Below are positions 41,601 through 50,930 of a DNA stretch of 64,000 nucleotides, piece by piece. The first letter of the stretch is position 1, and the number at the start of each line of letters is the position of its first letter. Position numbers and translations under genes: made by a program. This DNA is from Glycomyces paridis (lineage in GTDB: Bacteria > Actinomycetota > Actinomycetes > Mycobacteriales > Micromonosporaceae): assembly GCF_004912155.1 (NCBI RefSeq), contig NZ_STGX01000020.1, positions 49,268 to 113,267 of the forward strand, in the 5' to 3' direction. Under the pieces are notes generated by a model. It did no database searches and was not told the origin of the DNA. It worked only from the letters and a program-made list of their open reading frames with translations.

Positions 41601-42734
41601 CTAGGCGTGCCCGTTGAAAGCGTCTCTCATTCGGCTAAAAAAACCGCTGCCGCCTTTGACCTCTTTGATCTCTTCATCGCGGAGGCTGGCGAGCTTCTTC
41701 AGCAGCTCTTCCTGCTCGGTGTCGAGCTTGGTGGGAGTGCGCACGTCGAGTTCGATGAACAGGTCGCCGCGCGCGCCGCCGCCGCGGAGCTTGGGGACGC
41801 CGTGGCCGCGGACCTTCTTGATGGTGCCCGGCTGGGTGCCTGCGACGACTTCGACTTCGACCTGGTCGTCGAGGGTGTGGATGTTGAGCTTGGTGCCGAG
41901 CGCGGCCTGGGTCATGGGGACGCGCACGCGGCAGCGCAGGTCCGAGCCCTCGCGGGTGAAGACCTCGTGCGGCTTCTCGTGGACCTCGACGTAGAGGTCG
42001 CCGGCGGGGCCGCCGCCGGGGCCGACCTCGCCTTCGCCGGAGAGGCGGATGCGCATGCCGTCCTCGACGCCCGAGGGCACCTTGACGGTGATGCGCCGCC
42101 GGGAGCGGACGCGGCCTTCGCCGCCGCACTTGCGGCACGGGTCGGTGATGATCGAGCCGTAGCCCGAGCAGGCCGAGCAGGGACGGGCGGTACGGACCTG
42201 GCCGAGGATGGTGCGCTGCACGACCTGGACCTCACCGGAGCCGCCGCAGGTGGTGCACGTCTGCGGTTCGGCGCTGCCCTCGGTGCAGGAGCCCTCGCAG
42301 GCGTCGCACAGGATCGCGGTGTCGACGGTCAGGGTCGACTCGGTGCCGAAGGCGACCTCTTCGAGGTCGAGGTCGAGGCGCAGCAGCGCGTCGTTGCCGG
42401 GGCGGGTGCGCGAGCGCGGGCCGCGGCGGCCGAAGCCGCCCATGGAGCCGCCGAAGAAGGCGTCCATGATGTCCTCGAAGCCCATGAACGGGGCGCCGCC
42501 GGCGCCGCCGCCGGTGCGGGAGAACGGGTCGCCGCCGGCGTCCACGACGGCGCGCTTCTGGGGGTCCATGAGGACCTCGAAGGCGGCGTTGATCTCCTGG
42601 AGGCGCTCTTGCGCGTCGGGTTCGTCGCTGACGTCGGGGTGGTACTTGCGCGCCAGCTTCCGGTACGCCTTCTTGAGTTCGTCGTCGGTGGCGTTCCGGT
42701 CGACGCCGAGAATGCCGTAGTAGTCCTTAGCCAC
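41601..42734 (-). CDS. dnaJ: Chaperone DnaJ (DnaJ2)
   Basis: 377-aa type I DnaJ: J domain with HPD at 32-34, a G/F-rich region (about 67-105), a zinc-finger domain with CxxC pairs (CDAC, CTTC, CSAC, CRKC) and a C-terminal substrate-binding domain. The first zinc motif reads CDACEGSC instead of CxxCxGxG. It starts at GTG 42734, 15 bp after hrcA, and is presumably in the HrcA/CIRCE heat-shock operon. Confidence 0.95.
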   Translation of the reverse strand: MAKDYYGILGVDRNATDDELKKAYRKLARKYHPDVSDEPDAQERLQEINAAFEVLMDPQKRAVVDAGGDPFSRTGGGAGGAPFMGFEDIMDAFFGGSMGGFGRRGPRSRTRPGNDALLRLDLDLEEVAFGTESTLTVDTAILCDACEGSCTEGSAEPQTCTTCGGSGEVQVVQRTILGQVRTARPCSACSGYGSIITDPCRKCGGEGRVRSRRRITVKVPSGVEDGMRIRLSGEGEVGPGGGPAGDLYVEVHEKPHEVFTREGSDLRCRVRVPMTQAALGTKLNIHTLDDQVEVEVVAGTQPGTIKKVRGHGVPKLRGGGARGDLFIELDVRTPTKLDTEQEELLKKLASLRDEEIKEVKGGSGFFSRMRDAFNGHA

Positions 42735-42749
42735 GTGCGAATCGTCCTG

Positions 42750-43766
42750 TCAGCGGTTCTGTTCCAAAATCTCGGACACGTACCGGGCCACGGCGCGTAC
42801 CGCCGCGATGGTGCCCGGGTAGTCCATGCGGGTGGGTCCGAGGACGCCCATGTGGCCGACCACCGAGCCCGGCCCGTATCCGGCGGTGACCACGGTGGTC
42901 TCGCGGAAGTCGTCGAGGTGGTTCTCGTCGCCGATGCGCACCGTCAGCAGCGCGTTGGAGTCGGCTCGCCCCAGCAGCTGCATGAGCACGACCTCCTCTT
43001 CAAGCGCTTCGAGGATGGGCCGCATCGACCCGGCGAAGAAGTTCCCGGGGCGGGTGAGGTTGGCGGCGCCGGCGACGGCCACGCGCTCCTCGGTGCGGGC
43101 GACCAAGGTCTCGACCAGGACCCGCGCCAGCGCCGAGGCGGTGTCGCGCAGTTCGGGGCGGACGAGGTCGGCGAGGTCGGCGATCACGCGGGGCGCGTCG
43201 GCGAGTGGGCGGCCCTGGAGCTGCTCGTTGACCAGGCGCCGCAGTTCGAGTACGTCGTCCTCGCTGAGCTCGGCGGGCATCTCGACGTAGCGCTGCTCGA
43301 CCCGGCCGGTGTCGGTGATCATGACGAGCATGAGCCGGGTCGGTGTGAGCGAGACGAGTTCGAGGTGGCGCACCGAGGAGCGGTTGAGGCTCGGGTACTG
43401 GACGACGGCGACCTGGTGGGTGAGCTGCGCGAGGAGGCGCACGGTGCGGGTGACGACGTCGTCGAGGTCGATGGCCTCGGAGAGGAAGCGGTGCACGGCG
43501 CGCCGTTCGGCGGCCGAGAGCGGCTTGATCTTGCCGAGGCGGTCGACGAACAGGCGGTAGCCCTTCGCGGTGGGGATGCGCCCGGCGGAGGTGTGGGGCT
43601 GCTGGATGTAGCCGGCCTCTTCGAGGTAGGCCATGTCGTTGCGGACGGTGGCGGCGGAGACGCCGAGGGCGTGGCGTTGGGCGACGGCCTTGGAGCCGAC
43701 GGGCTCCTCGGTCGCAACGTAGTCCTCGACGATGGCGCGAAGCACTTCGAGCTTGCGATCGTCCAT
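42750..43766 (-). CDS. hrcA: Heat-inducible repressor HrcA
   Basis: 338-aa repressor with an N-terminal winged helix ([40 protein letters not shown] then [13 protein letters not shown]) and the HrcA sensor domain. It represses class I heat-shock genes at CIRCE sites. Start ATG 43766 with GAAGGGACG upstream; a CIRCE element lies 80 bp before it, so it is autoregulated. Confidence 0.95.
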   Translation of the reverse strand: MDDRKLEVLRAIVEDYVATEEPVGSKAVAQRHALGVSAATVRNDMAYLEEAGYIQQPHTSAGRIPTAKGYRLFVDRLGKIKPLSAAERRAVHRFLSEAIDLDDVVTRTVRLLAQLTHQVAVVQYPSLNRSSVRHLELVSLTPTRLMLVMITDTGRVEQRYVEMPAELSEDDVLELRRLVNEQLQGRPLADAPRVIADLADLVRPELRDTASALARVLVETLVARTEERVAVAGAANLTRPGNFFAGSMRPILEALEEEVVLMQLLGRADSNALLTVRIGDENHLDDFRETTVVTAGYGPGSVVGHMGVLGPTRMDYPGTIAAVRAVARYVSEILEQNR

Positions 43767-43845
43767 CGCCGCCACGTCCCTTCGATCTCGGTGCCGTCCG
43801 CCGGGCCCGGGCCCGGTGCCGGCCCCGTCAGGGCCGGACTCAAGT

Positions 43846-43872
43846 TTGGCACTCCCGGTCCGGGAGTGCCAG
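43846..43872 (-). promoter_or_regulatory. CIRCE operator
   Basis: TTGGCACTC-n9-GAGTGCCAG, matching the CIRCE consensus TTAGCACTC-n9-GAGTGCTAA at most positions, between capA and hrcA. Confidence 0.9.
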
Positions 43873-43885
43873 TCTACGTGTGGCC

Positions 43886-45028
43886 TCAGACGCTCGGGAG
43901 GTTGAGCGCGCCGTCGTCGGCGACGGTCACTCCGGCGTCCCCGAAGTCGGCGGCGAGCTCGTTGAGGTCGTCGAAGGCGCCGTTGTCGCCGTCGAGCTGG
44001 GGGTAGCCGGCGCCGTCCATGCGGGTGGCGAGGGCCTGGCCGGCGACGATGGTGCCGTCCTCGCGGACGGTGATCGACAGGACGGCCGAGCGCCCGAGGG
44101 GGCCGTCGGTGGCGAAGAGGTTCTGGCCGCCGCCGAAGTTCCCCAGGGAGTAGGCGATGAGCTTGCCGTTGTAGAACTCCATGCCGCGCAGGACGTGCGG
44201 GCCGTGGCCGAAGACGAGGTCGGCGCCGTTGTCGACGCAGGTGCGCGCGAAGGCGCGGGTGTCGCCGCGGTCTTCGCCGAGGTAGTTCTCGACGCCTTCG
44301 GGGACGTGCCGGTGGTCGGTGCCCTCGGCGCCGAGGTGGGCGGTGGCGATGACGATGTCGGCCTGCTCCTTGGCGGAGGCGACGAGCGCGGCGACGGCGT
44401 CGAGGTCGCGGTTGTCGGTGTAGAACGTGTACGGCGCGAAGCCGACCAGGCCGACGGTGAGCCCGCTCTCGGTCTCGACCAGGCAGACCTCGCCCTTGAT
44501 CCCGCAGACCTCCATGCCGGCCTCGCGGATGGCGTCCTGGGTCTCGGTGGCGCCGTCGGGCCCGGCGTCCCAGCCGTGGTTGTTGGCCTGGTTGAGCACG
44601 TCGAAGCCCGCGTCGGCGAAGACCTGGGCGTATTCGGCGGGCAGGCGGAAGTAGGTGCACTGGCCGCCGCCGCACTTGTCGAACTCGAGGGTCGAGAAGG
44701 CGCCTTCGAGGTTCGCGATGATCACATCGCCGCTGAGGGAGTCCTTGACGCCGGAGAAGAAGCTCGCGCCCTCGTCGGAGGCCATCTGGTTCGGGTAGGA
44801 GCCGGGCATGGTGTCGCCCACGTGCGTGATGGTGATCTCGCGGGGCGGCTCGGGCGAGGGCGACTCCGAGGGGGTCTCCTCGGCGGCGCCGGCGCCGCCG
44901 TCGTCCTCTGCCGGCGGCGGCTCCTCCTCGGAGCAGGCGGCCGCTGCCGCGGCGGCGAGGCCGGCGGCGGAGGCGACGAGCAGGCCGCGGCGGCGGAGGG
45001 GGCGCGCGGTGGGCGGTGGCGTGTGCAT
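43886..45028 (-). CDS. CapA-family lipoprotein
   Basis: 380-aa lipoprotein; a twin-arginine-like n-region (RRRGLLVAS) and C32 in AAAACSEEE, then an acidic linker. The metallophosphatase-like CapA domain shows [31 protein letters not shown] and GHGPHVLRG. CapA proteins take part in poly-gamma-glutamate synthesis, but no capB or capC is nearby, so the role is unsure. Confidence 0.85.
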   Translation of the reverse strand: MHTPPPTARPLRRRGLLVASAAGLAAAAAAACSEEEPPPAEDDGGAGAAEETPSESPSPEPPREITITHVGDTMPGSYPNQMASDEGASFFSGVKDSLSGDVIIANLEGAFSTLEFDKCGGGQCTYFRLPAEYAQVFADAGFDVLNQANNHGWDAGPDGATETQDAIREAGMEVCGIKGEVCLVETESGLTVGLVGFAPYTFYTDNRDLDAVAALVASAKEQADIVIATAHLGAEGTDHRHVPEGVENYLGEDRGDTRAFARTCVDNGADLVFGHGPHVLRGMEFYNGKLIAYSLGNFGGGQNLFATDGPLGRSAVLSITVREDGTIVAGQALATRMDGAGYPQLDGDNGAFDDLNELAADFGDAGVTVADDGALNLPSV

Positions 45029-45200
45029 GGGTGGCGGGCTCCGGTATGGGGGACTGGGGGTCGCCGCGCCGGTCGTCTGCGGCTCGCGCGCCGCGTTGGG
45101 GGGCGGTGCGGGCCTCGGGCCGGTGCGGCCTCCAGGAGCTTACGGGGCGCAGGCTCCTGCGTGACGGTGTCAAATCTACGGGCCGCGCGCTCCGGCGTCG

Positions 45201-46418
45201 TCAGGCGGTGAGGTCTCTCACCACGGCGTCCGCGAGGAGGCGACCGCGCAGCGTGAGGGTCAGGCGGCCGTCGTCGAGGGTCGCGAGCCCGTCGGCGGCA
45301 ACGCGTTCGGCGGCCTCGGCCCCGGCGGGCCGCAGCTCGTCCACCGGGACGCCGGTGGCGAGCCGGGTGAGCAGGAGCACCCGCTCCAGGTACCGGTCCT
45401 CGTCGGTGAGCACTTCGTGCCCGGCCGCGGGCAGGCCCTGCGCCAGCGCGGTCGCGTACGTGGAGGGGTGCTTGTGGTTCCACCAGCGCACGCCCGGCAG
45501 GTGGGAGTGCGCGCCGGGGCCGGCGCCCCACCAGTGGCCGCCCTCCCAGTAGATGAGGTTGTGGCGGCAGCGCGCCTCGGGGGTCTTGGCCCAGTTGGAG
45601 ACCTCGTACCAGTCGAATCCGGCCGCCGAGAGGGCCGCGTCGGCCGCGAGGTAGCGGTCGGCGGCGACGTCGTCGGAGGGCTGGGGCACGGAGCCTGCGC
45701 GGATGCGGCGGGCGAGCGCGGTGCCGTCCTCGACTATGAGGGCGTACGCGGAGACGTGGTCGACGCCGGTGTCGACGGCGGCGGCGAGGCTGTCGGCGAA
45801 GTCGGCGGCGGACTCGCCGGGCGTGCCGTAGATGAGGTCGAGGCTCACGTGCTCGAATCCGGCCTTGTGGGCGTGCGCGACGGCGTTGAGGGCCTTCTGC
45901 GGGGAGTGCTCGCGGTCGAGGATCTTCAGGACGTGGGAGGCGGTGGACTGCATGCCGACCGACAGGCGAGTGAAGCCGCCGTCGTGGAGTTCGGCGAGGT
46001 AGTCGGCGTCGATCGATTCGGGGTTGGCCTCGGTGGTGGCCTCGTAGCCGTCGGCGAGGCCGAACTCGCGGTCGATCTCGGCGAGGATCGCGGCGAGGTC
46101 GGCGGCGGGCAGGAGGGTGGGGGTGCCGCCGCCGAAGAAGACGGTGTCGACCTTGGGGAGGGCACCTTCGCTGTGCTTCGTGAACCGGTCGGCGGCGGCG
46201 CGGATCTCGGCGCGCACGATCGCGGCGTAGGTGTCGCGGGAGACGCCGGAGCCGAGTTCGGAGGCGGTGTAGGTGTTGAAGTCGCAGTAGCCGCAGCGGG
46301 AGACGCAGAACGGGACGTGCACGTAGAAGCCGAATCCGGCTTCGAGGGGACCGCCCGCGGCCGCGTCGATCGCGGAGGTGGGGGAAGTCACGGCTGCGGT
46401 TGCGGGACTGGTGGACAC
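45201..46418 (-). CDS. hemW: HemW-like radical SAM protein
   Basis: 405-aa coproporphyrinogen-III-oxidase-like protein (formerly HemN-like). The cluster motif CxxxCxxC is C38-C42-C45 in CVSRCGYCDF; VFFGGGTPTLLP and SVGMQS are typical. HemW is a haem chaperone rather than an oxidase. GTG 46418 is leaderless and shares a promoter with the divergent enoyl-CoA hydratase. Confidence 0.9.
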   Translation of the reverse strand: MSTSPATAAVTSPTSAIDAAAGGPLEAGFGFYVHVPFCVSRCGYCDFNTYTASELGSGVSRDTYAAIVRAEIRAAADRFTKHSEGALPKVDTVFFGGGTPTLLPAADLAAILAEIDREFGLADGYEATTEANPESIDADYLAELHDGGFTRLSVGMQSTASHVLKILDREHSPQKALNAVAHAHKAGFEHVSLDLIYGTPGESAADFADSLAAAVDTGVDHVSAYALIVEDGTALARRIRAGSVPQPSDDVAADRYLAADAALSAAGFDWYEVSNWAKTPEARCRHNLIYWEGGHWWGAGPGAHSHLPGVRWWNHKHPSTYATALAQGLPAAGHEVLTDEDRYLERVLLLTRLATGVPVDELRPAGAEAAERVAADGLATLDDGRLTLTLRGRLLADAVVRDLTA

Positions 46419-46424
46419 GCTGAC

Positions 46425-46431
46425 TACGGTA
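46425..46431. promoter_or_regulatory. Shared divergent leaderless promoter
   Basis: TACGGTA: read rightwards TACGGT ends 6 nt before ATG 46437; read leftwards TACCGT ends 7 nt before GTG 46418. Only 18 bp separate the two start codons. Confidence 0.6.
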
Positions 46432-46436
46432 CTGGC

Positions 46437-47201
46437 ATGAACGGCAACGATGCTTTGATCAAGTACTGGCCGGCGCGGAACGTGGCCTCGATTACCCTCG
46501 ACGCCCCGGATCGGCGCAACGCCCTCTCGATCCGGATGATCGCGCAGCTCCGGGAGGCGCTGGCGGCGGCGGTCGCCGACGACCAGGTGCGGGTGGTGCT
46601 CATCGACCACACGGGTCCGGTGTTCTGCGCGGGCGCGGACTTGAAGGAGTCGGCGGCGGCGACCTGCCTGGAGGAGCTCCCGGCGGCGCACCTGGCGGAG
46701 CTGCTGGCGGACCTCTGCGAGTCGCCGAAGCCGGTGGTCGCCCTGGCGAAGGGCGGCGCGAAGGGCGGCGGGCTGGGCCTGCTGGCGGCGGCCGACGTCA
46801 CCGTCCTGGAAGGGAACCAGAGTTTCGCGTTCAGCGAGGTGCGGCTCGGCGTGGTCCCGGCGGTCATCGCACCGGTCGTGGCGCGGCATCTGAGCCCCGC
46901 TCAGATGCGTTCGGTCTTCCTGCTGGGCGACCCGTTCGAGGCGTATGGGAGCGGTGTGGGCCTCTTCACGCACACGGTCGTCGAGGGCATGGGCGACAAG
47001 CGGGCGGCCGAGGTGGTGCAGTCGCTGGTGGCGGGCGGTCCGTCCGCGCAGGCCGGAATCAAAGTGCTCACGGCCACACCGAATCTGCGACAGGAGTTGC
47101 GGGATGCGGCCGCCGTGACGGCCGAGTACTTCTTCTCCGAAGAGGGACGGGAAGGTGTCCGTTCGTTCATTGAGAAGCGGGCGCCTTCTTGGGTAGGCTG
47201 A
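46437..47201 (+). CDS. Enoyl-CoA hydratase/isomerase family protein
   Basis: 254-aa crotonase-fold protein, with ITLDAPDRRNALSIRM, the oxyanion segment FCAGADLKES and LAKGGAKGGGLGLLAAADVTV. The first catalytic Glu position of true hydratases is not obvious, so the exact reaction is unclear. It is adjacent to and divergent from hemW. Confidence 0.85.
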   Translation: MNGNDALIKYWPARNVASITLDAPDRRNALSIRMIAQLREALAAAVADDQVRVVLIDHTGPVFCAGADLKESAAATCLEELPAAHLAELLADLCESPKPVVALAKGGAKGGGLGLLAAADVTVLEGNQSFAFSEVRLGVVPAVIAPVVARHLSPAQMRSVFLLGDPFEAYGSGVGLFTHTVVEGMGDKRAAEVVQSLVAGGPSAQAGIKVLTATPNLRQELRDAAAVTAEYFFSEEGREGVRSFIEKRAPSWVG

Positions 47202-47233
47202 TCAGCCGTCGACCGACCTGATCGGAGTCTTCC

Positions 47234-48085
47234 TTGCGCGTGCTCCCGGCCCTGACCTCGCTGCTGCTCGCGGCGGCCCTCGCCGGTTGCGGCGGCGACG
47301 TCGACGACCTGCTGCGCCCGCGGCCGACCGGCTGCTACTTCGGCGGCGGCGAGGAGCCGGTGCACCTGACGGCCGAGCAGACCGCGAACGCGGCCACGAT
47401 CGCGGCGGTCGGGATGCGCGACGGCATGGACGAGCGGGCGGTGGCCGTGGCGATCACCACGGCCATGCAGGAGTCCGAACTCGTCAACGTCGACTACGGG
47501 CACCACGACTCGCTGGGCCTGTTCCAGCAGCGCCCGAGCATGGGCTGGGGCACCGAGGAGGAGCTCCTCGACCCCGTCTACGCCTCTTTCAAGTTCTACG
47601 AGAAGCTCGACCGCACCGACGGGTGGCGGGACATGACGCTCGCCGAGGCCGCGCAGGCGGTCCAGATCAGCGCCTACCCCGAGCTGTACGAGCAGTGGGA
47701 GGACGACGCGGTGGTGATCGCCGCGGTCCTCGCCGGCGGCGAGGAGTCGGGCCTGCGGTGCGTCTCCGGCAGCGCCGACGAGGCCGCCGAGCCGGCGTCC
47801 CTGGCCGAGGCGTACGCGTACCAGTGGGGCATCGAGGCGACCAGCGTCGATGAGACGACCGTGGTGATCGGCCCGTACGAGGCGGTGCCGGGCTGGAACC
47901 GCGCGGCCTGGGCGGTCGCGCGGTCCTACGACCACGGCATCGAGAGCGTCGCCTACGACGGACTCGTATGGACCCCAGGCGAAGACGGCTGGGTAGAGCC
48001 CCAGAGCGAGGACGGCGAGAACGTCGCCGCGACCGAGGACCTCGACCCCGGGACCATCGTCGTCACCTTCGCCTCGGAGGCGTAG
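47234..48085 (+). CDS. Lipoprotein with lysozyme-like region
   Basis: 283-aa lipoprotein starting at TTG 47234 after GGAG; LAGC puts the lipidated Cys at 19. The middle (ITTAMQESELVNVDYGHHDSLGLFQQRPSMGWG) matches a lysozyme/transglycosylase-like segment seen in many actinobacterial secreted proteins of unknown activity. Confidence 0.75.
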   Translation: MRVLPALTSLLLAAALAGCGGDVDDLLRPRPTGCYFGGGEEPVHLTAEQTANAATIAAVGMRDGMDERAVAVAITTAMQESELVNVDYGHHDSLGLFQQRPSMGWGTEEELLDPVYASFKFYEKLDRTDGWRDMTLAEAAQAVQISAYPELYEQWEDDAVVIAAVLAGGEESGLRCVSGSADEAAEPASLAEAYAYQWGIEATSVDETTVVIGPYEAVPGWNRAAWAVARSYDHGIESVAYDGLVWTPGEDGWVEPQSEDGENVAATEDLDPGTIVVTFASEA

Positions 48086-48103
48086 AGGACCGCATTCGCT
48101 TCA

Positions 48104-48139
48104 GGCGCAAGGGCATCCGCCACTAGGGGCCCTTGCGCC
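48104..48139 (+). terminator. Terminator after the lysozyme-like lipoprotein
   Basis: GGCGCAAGGGC/GCCCTTGCGCC, 11-bp perfect stem, 14-nt loop. Confidence 0.7.
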
Positions 48140-48300
48140 GCTCTGTTCCCTGCACGTCTTCGGACGGCCGATCCGCCTCAGGCGCACCAGTGTTCGGCCC
48201 CGGTTCACCGCCGTGACCTCCGCTGGACCCGGCGCATCAACGCTCGCTTGCTGGGCTGTACGGGTCAAACCCGCGCAACCCCCATCAAATCGAGGTCCAC

Positions 48301-49959
48301 ATGCGCCTTTCGCGCCGTATCCTGCTCACCTCCTCCGCCGTCGGCGCCGCGACCGCGGTCCCCGCCGCGGCCTGGGCCGAGACCCGGATCCACCCAGCCC
48401 TCCGCTCCGACCCCTTCACCCTCGGCGTCGCCTCCGGCGACCCCGAGCCCGACGGCGTGGTCCTGTGGACCCGCCTGGCGATCGACCCGCTGGCCGAGGA
48501 CGGTTTCGGCGGCATCCCCGACGGCTCCTACGACGTCACATGGGAAGTGGCGAAGGACGAGCGGTTCCGCCGCCGCGTCGCCTCCGGCCGCGCCGAGACC
48601 GCCGCCGCCATCGGCTACAGCGTCCACATCGAAGTCGACGGCCTCGAATCGGGCCGCGAGTACTACTACCGCTTCAAGACCGGGCGCTGGACCTCCCCGA
48701 CCGGCCGCACCCTCACCGCCCCCTCCCGCCGGTCCATGCCCGCCGAGCTGCGCATGGCCTTCGCCTCCTGCTCCCAGTACGAGCACGGCTACTTCACCGC
48801 CTACCGCCACCTCGCCGAATCCCGCCCCGACCTCGTCCTGCACCTGGGCGACTACCAGTACGAGTACAAGGCCGGCGTGTACAACTCCCCCGACGGGAAC
48901 GTGCGCGACCACGAAGGGCCCGAGACGGTCTCGCTCGCGACCTACCGCCAGCGCCACGCCCAGTACAAGGCCGACGCCGACCTCCAGGCCGCGCACCTGG
49001 TCGCGCCGTGGCTGGTCGTGTGGGACGACCACGAGACGGAGAACAACTGGGCCGACGAGGTCCCCGAGTCCGGATCGGACACCCCTGTCCGCGAGGACTT
49101 CCTGGTCCGCCGGGCCGCGGCCTTCCAGGCGTACTGGGAGAACATGCCGCTGCGGCGCAGCTCGGTGCCCGAGGGCATCGACATGCAGCTGTACCGGCGC
49201 GTCCAGTGGGGCCGCCTGGCGAACTTCCACATGCTCGACACCCGCCAGTACCGCGACGACCAGGCCTGCGGCGACGGCACGAAGACCGACTGCGCCGAGG
49301 CGTGGGACGAGTCGCGCACCATCACCGGTGCGGCGCAAGAGGAGTGGCTCATCGACGGGTTCCACGACTCCCGCGCCCGCTGGGACGTGATCGGCCAGCA
49401 GGTGTTCTTCACGCAGCGCGACGCCGACGCCGGCGGGCCGCTGCGCACCAGCATGGACGGCTGGGACGGCTACGCGGCCTCCCGGCAGCGCATCATCGAC
49501 GGCTGGGTCGAGGCCGAGGTCCGCAACCCGGTGGTGCTCACCGGCGACGTGCACACCCACTGGGCCGGCGAGATCCTCCCGGACTTCCCCGCGGCGCAGG
49601 GCGCCTCGGTCGGCGTCGAGCTCGTCGCCACCTCGATCACCTCGGGCGGCAACGGGGCCGACTCGGTGCCCGAGGACAACGCGGCCCTGAAGATCAACCC
49701 GCACATCAAGTTCCGCAACGCCCAGCGCGGCTACGTCGAGACGGTGATCACCGCCGAGCAGATGGACGTCAAGTTCCAGGTGGTGCCGCAGGTGACCGTG
49801 CCCGGCGCGCCGGTGTACACGCGCCGGTCGTACACGATCGCCGACCGCGACCGGACCCTCCACCAGACCTACGACCGCCCGGTCGACGCGGCGACCGCCT
49901 CGACGGACGACCGGGTCTTCGCCGACTCGGACGAGAACGTCGACGACACCCTGAACTAG
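48301..49959 (+). CDS. phoD: Alkaline phosphatase D (PhoD)
   Basis: 552-aa secreted phosphodiesterase/phosphatase with a Tat signal (LSRRILLTSSAVGAATAVPA). PhoD domain motifs FASCSQYEHG, LHLGDYQYEY, VWDDHETENNW and VVLTGDVHTHW carry the metal ligands. GAGGT precedes the ATG. Two weak GTTCACC-like repeats at 48202-48220 could be a PhoP box. Confidence 0.92.
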   Translation: MRLSRRILLTSSAVGAATAVPAAAWAETRIHPALRSDPFTLGVASGDPEPDGVVLWTRLAIDPLAEDGFGGIPDGSYDVTWEVAKDERFRRRVASGRAETAAAIGYSVHIEVDGLESGREYYYRFKTGRWTSPTGRTLTAPSRRSMPAELRMAFASCSQYEHGYFTAYRHLAESRPDLVLHLGDYQYEYKAGVYNSPDGNVRDHEGPETVSLATYRQRHAQYKADADLQAAHLVAPWLVVWDDHETENNWADEVPESGSDTPVREDFLVRRAAAFQAYWENMPLRRSSVPEGIDMQLYRRVQWGRLANFHMLDTRQYRDDQACGDGTKTDCAEAWDESRTITGAAQEEWLIDGFHDSRARWDVIGQQVFFTQRDADAGGPLRTSMDGWDGYAASRQRIIDGWVEAEVRNPVVLTGDVHTHWAGEILPDFPAAQGASVGVELVATSITSGGNGADSVPEDNAALKINPHIKFRNAQRGYVETVITAEQMDVKFQVVPQVTVPGAPVYTRRSYTIADRDRTLHQTYDRPVDAATASTDDRVFADSDENVDDTLN

Positions 49960-49967
49960 GTTCGGGG

Positions 49968-49997
49968 AAAGGGGGCGGGGTGCGCCCCGCCCCCTTT
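49968..49997 (+). terminator. Terminator after phoD
   Basis: AAAGGGGGCGGGG-TGCG-CCCCGCCCCCTTT, perfect 13-bp stem. Confidence 0.8.
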
Positions 49998-50148
49998 GCC
50001 GCGCACCGCATTCGCACCTATTCCCCTATTGCGCGGATTGGTCGCTCCCCCACCGCATTCGCACGGAAACGCCGAACCCCCGAAGTCGCATGCGAGGGCT
50101 ACAGTGATCGGTGATAGTGCACCCGTCCCTATGCCCGGAGCAGCGAAT

Positions 50149-50853
50149 ATGACGTACCAACCGCAATCGCCCGAACCGAATCCGTACGGCGCGAACCAAG
50201 GCCCGACCGGTCCCGGACCGCAGCCGGGCGCCCCCTCCGACTTCGCGACCGAATGGGGCCTCAAAGAGCACCCCGGCCGCCCCAAGAAGGTCAATCAGTT
50301 CACGCAATTGCTGTGGGCGTACGCCGCCGCGACGGTCCTCATCCTCGTGTTCGCGATCATCGCCTCGGCGACCGCGCCGTGGTGGTACGGCACCGGCTTC
50401 ATCGTCGGCGGCTCGGTCTTCGGCCTCATCACGGGGGCCTTCGCGGTCGCCGTCGCCTATGTCGTCACCAAGGACAAGCTCGGCGGCTTCGGCGCGGCCG
50501 ACCCGCGCACGCCCCTGTACATCGCCCTCGGCATCCTCGGCTTCTTCTCGCTGGGCGGTTTCGCGGGCGGCTGGACCATCGGCTGGTTCGCGGCGCTGGG
50601 CTCCCTGCTCGCGCTCGCGAAGCTCGCTGCGGTCGGCATCGGTTTCTACCTGCTGACCCAGCCCGAGGTCGAGCACTGGCTGAAGTCGCGCCCCGGCAAC
50701 CAGCCGAAGCCCCCGACCGGGCCGCAGGGCTACGCCCAGCAGCAGCCGCCCCAGGGCTACCCGCAGCAGCCCCCGGCCCCCGGTTACCCCCAGCAGCCGC
50801 CGGTCCAGGGCTACCAGCAGCCTCCGGCCCCCGGCCAGCCGCCGGTCCAGTAA
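50149..50853 (+). CDS. Membrane protein with Pro/Gln/Tyr-rich tail
   Basis: 234-aa protein with a Pro-rich N-terminus, about four hydrophobic segments (residues 55-180) and a low-complexity tail of QGYPQQPPAPGY-like repeats. No family recognised. Starts at ATG 50149; 50131 is possible. Confidence 0.7.
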   Translation: MTYQPQSPEPNPYGANQGPTGPGPQPGAPSDFATEWGLKEHPGRPKKVNQFTQLLWAYAAATVLILVFAIIASATAPWWYGTGFIVGGSVFGLITGAFAVAVAYVVTKDKLGGFGAADPRTPLYIALGILGFFSLGGFAGGWTIGWFAALGSLLALAKLAAVGIGFYLLTQPEVEHWLKSRPGNQPKPPTGPQGYAQQQPPQGYPQQPPAPGYPQQPPVQGYQQPPAPGQPPVQ

Positions 50854-50870
50854 GGCCTGCAAGCGAAAGC

Positions 50871-50904
50871 GAGGGGGACGGCACCGAACGGTGCCGTCCC
50901 CCTC
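50871..50904. terminator. Bidirectional terminator
   Basis: Perfect 15-bp stem GAGGGGGACGGCACC with a GAAC loop, between the membrane protein and lepA. Confidence 0.8.
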
Positions 50905-50930
50905 GTCGTCTCTACTGGTCCTCGTCTGCG

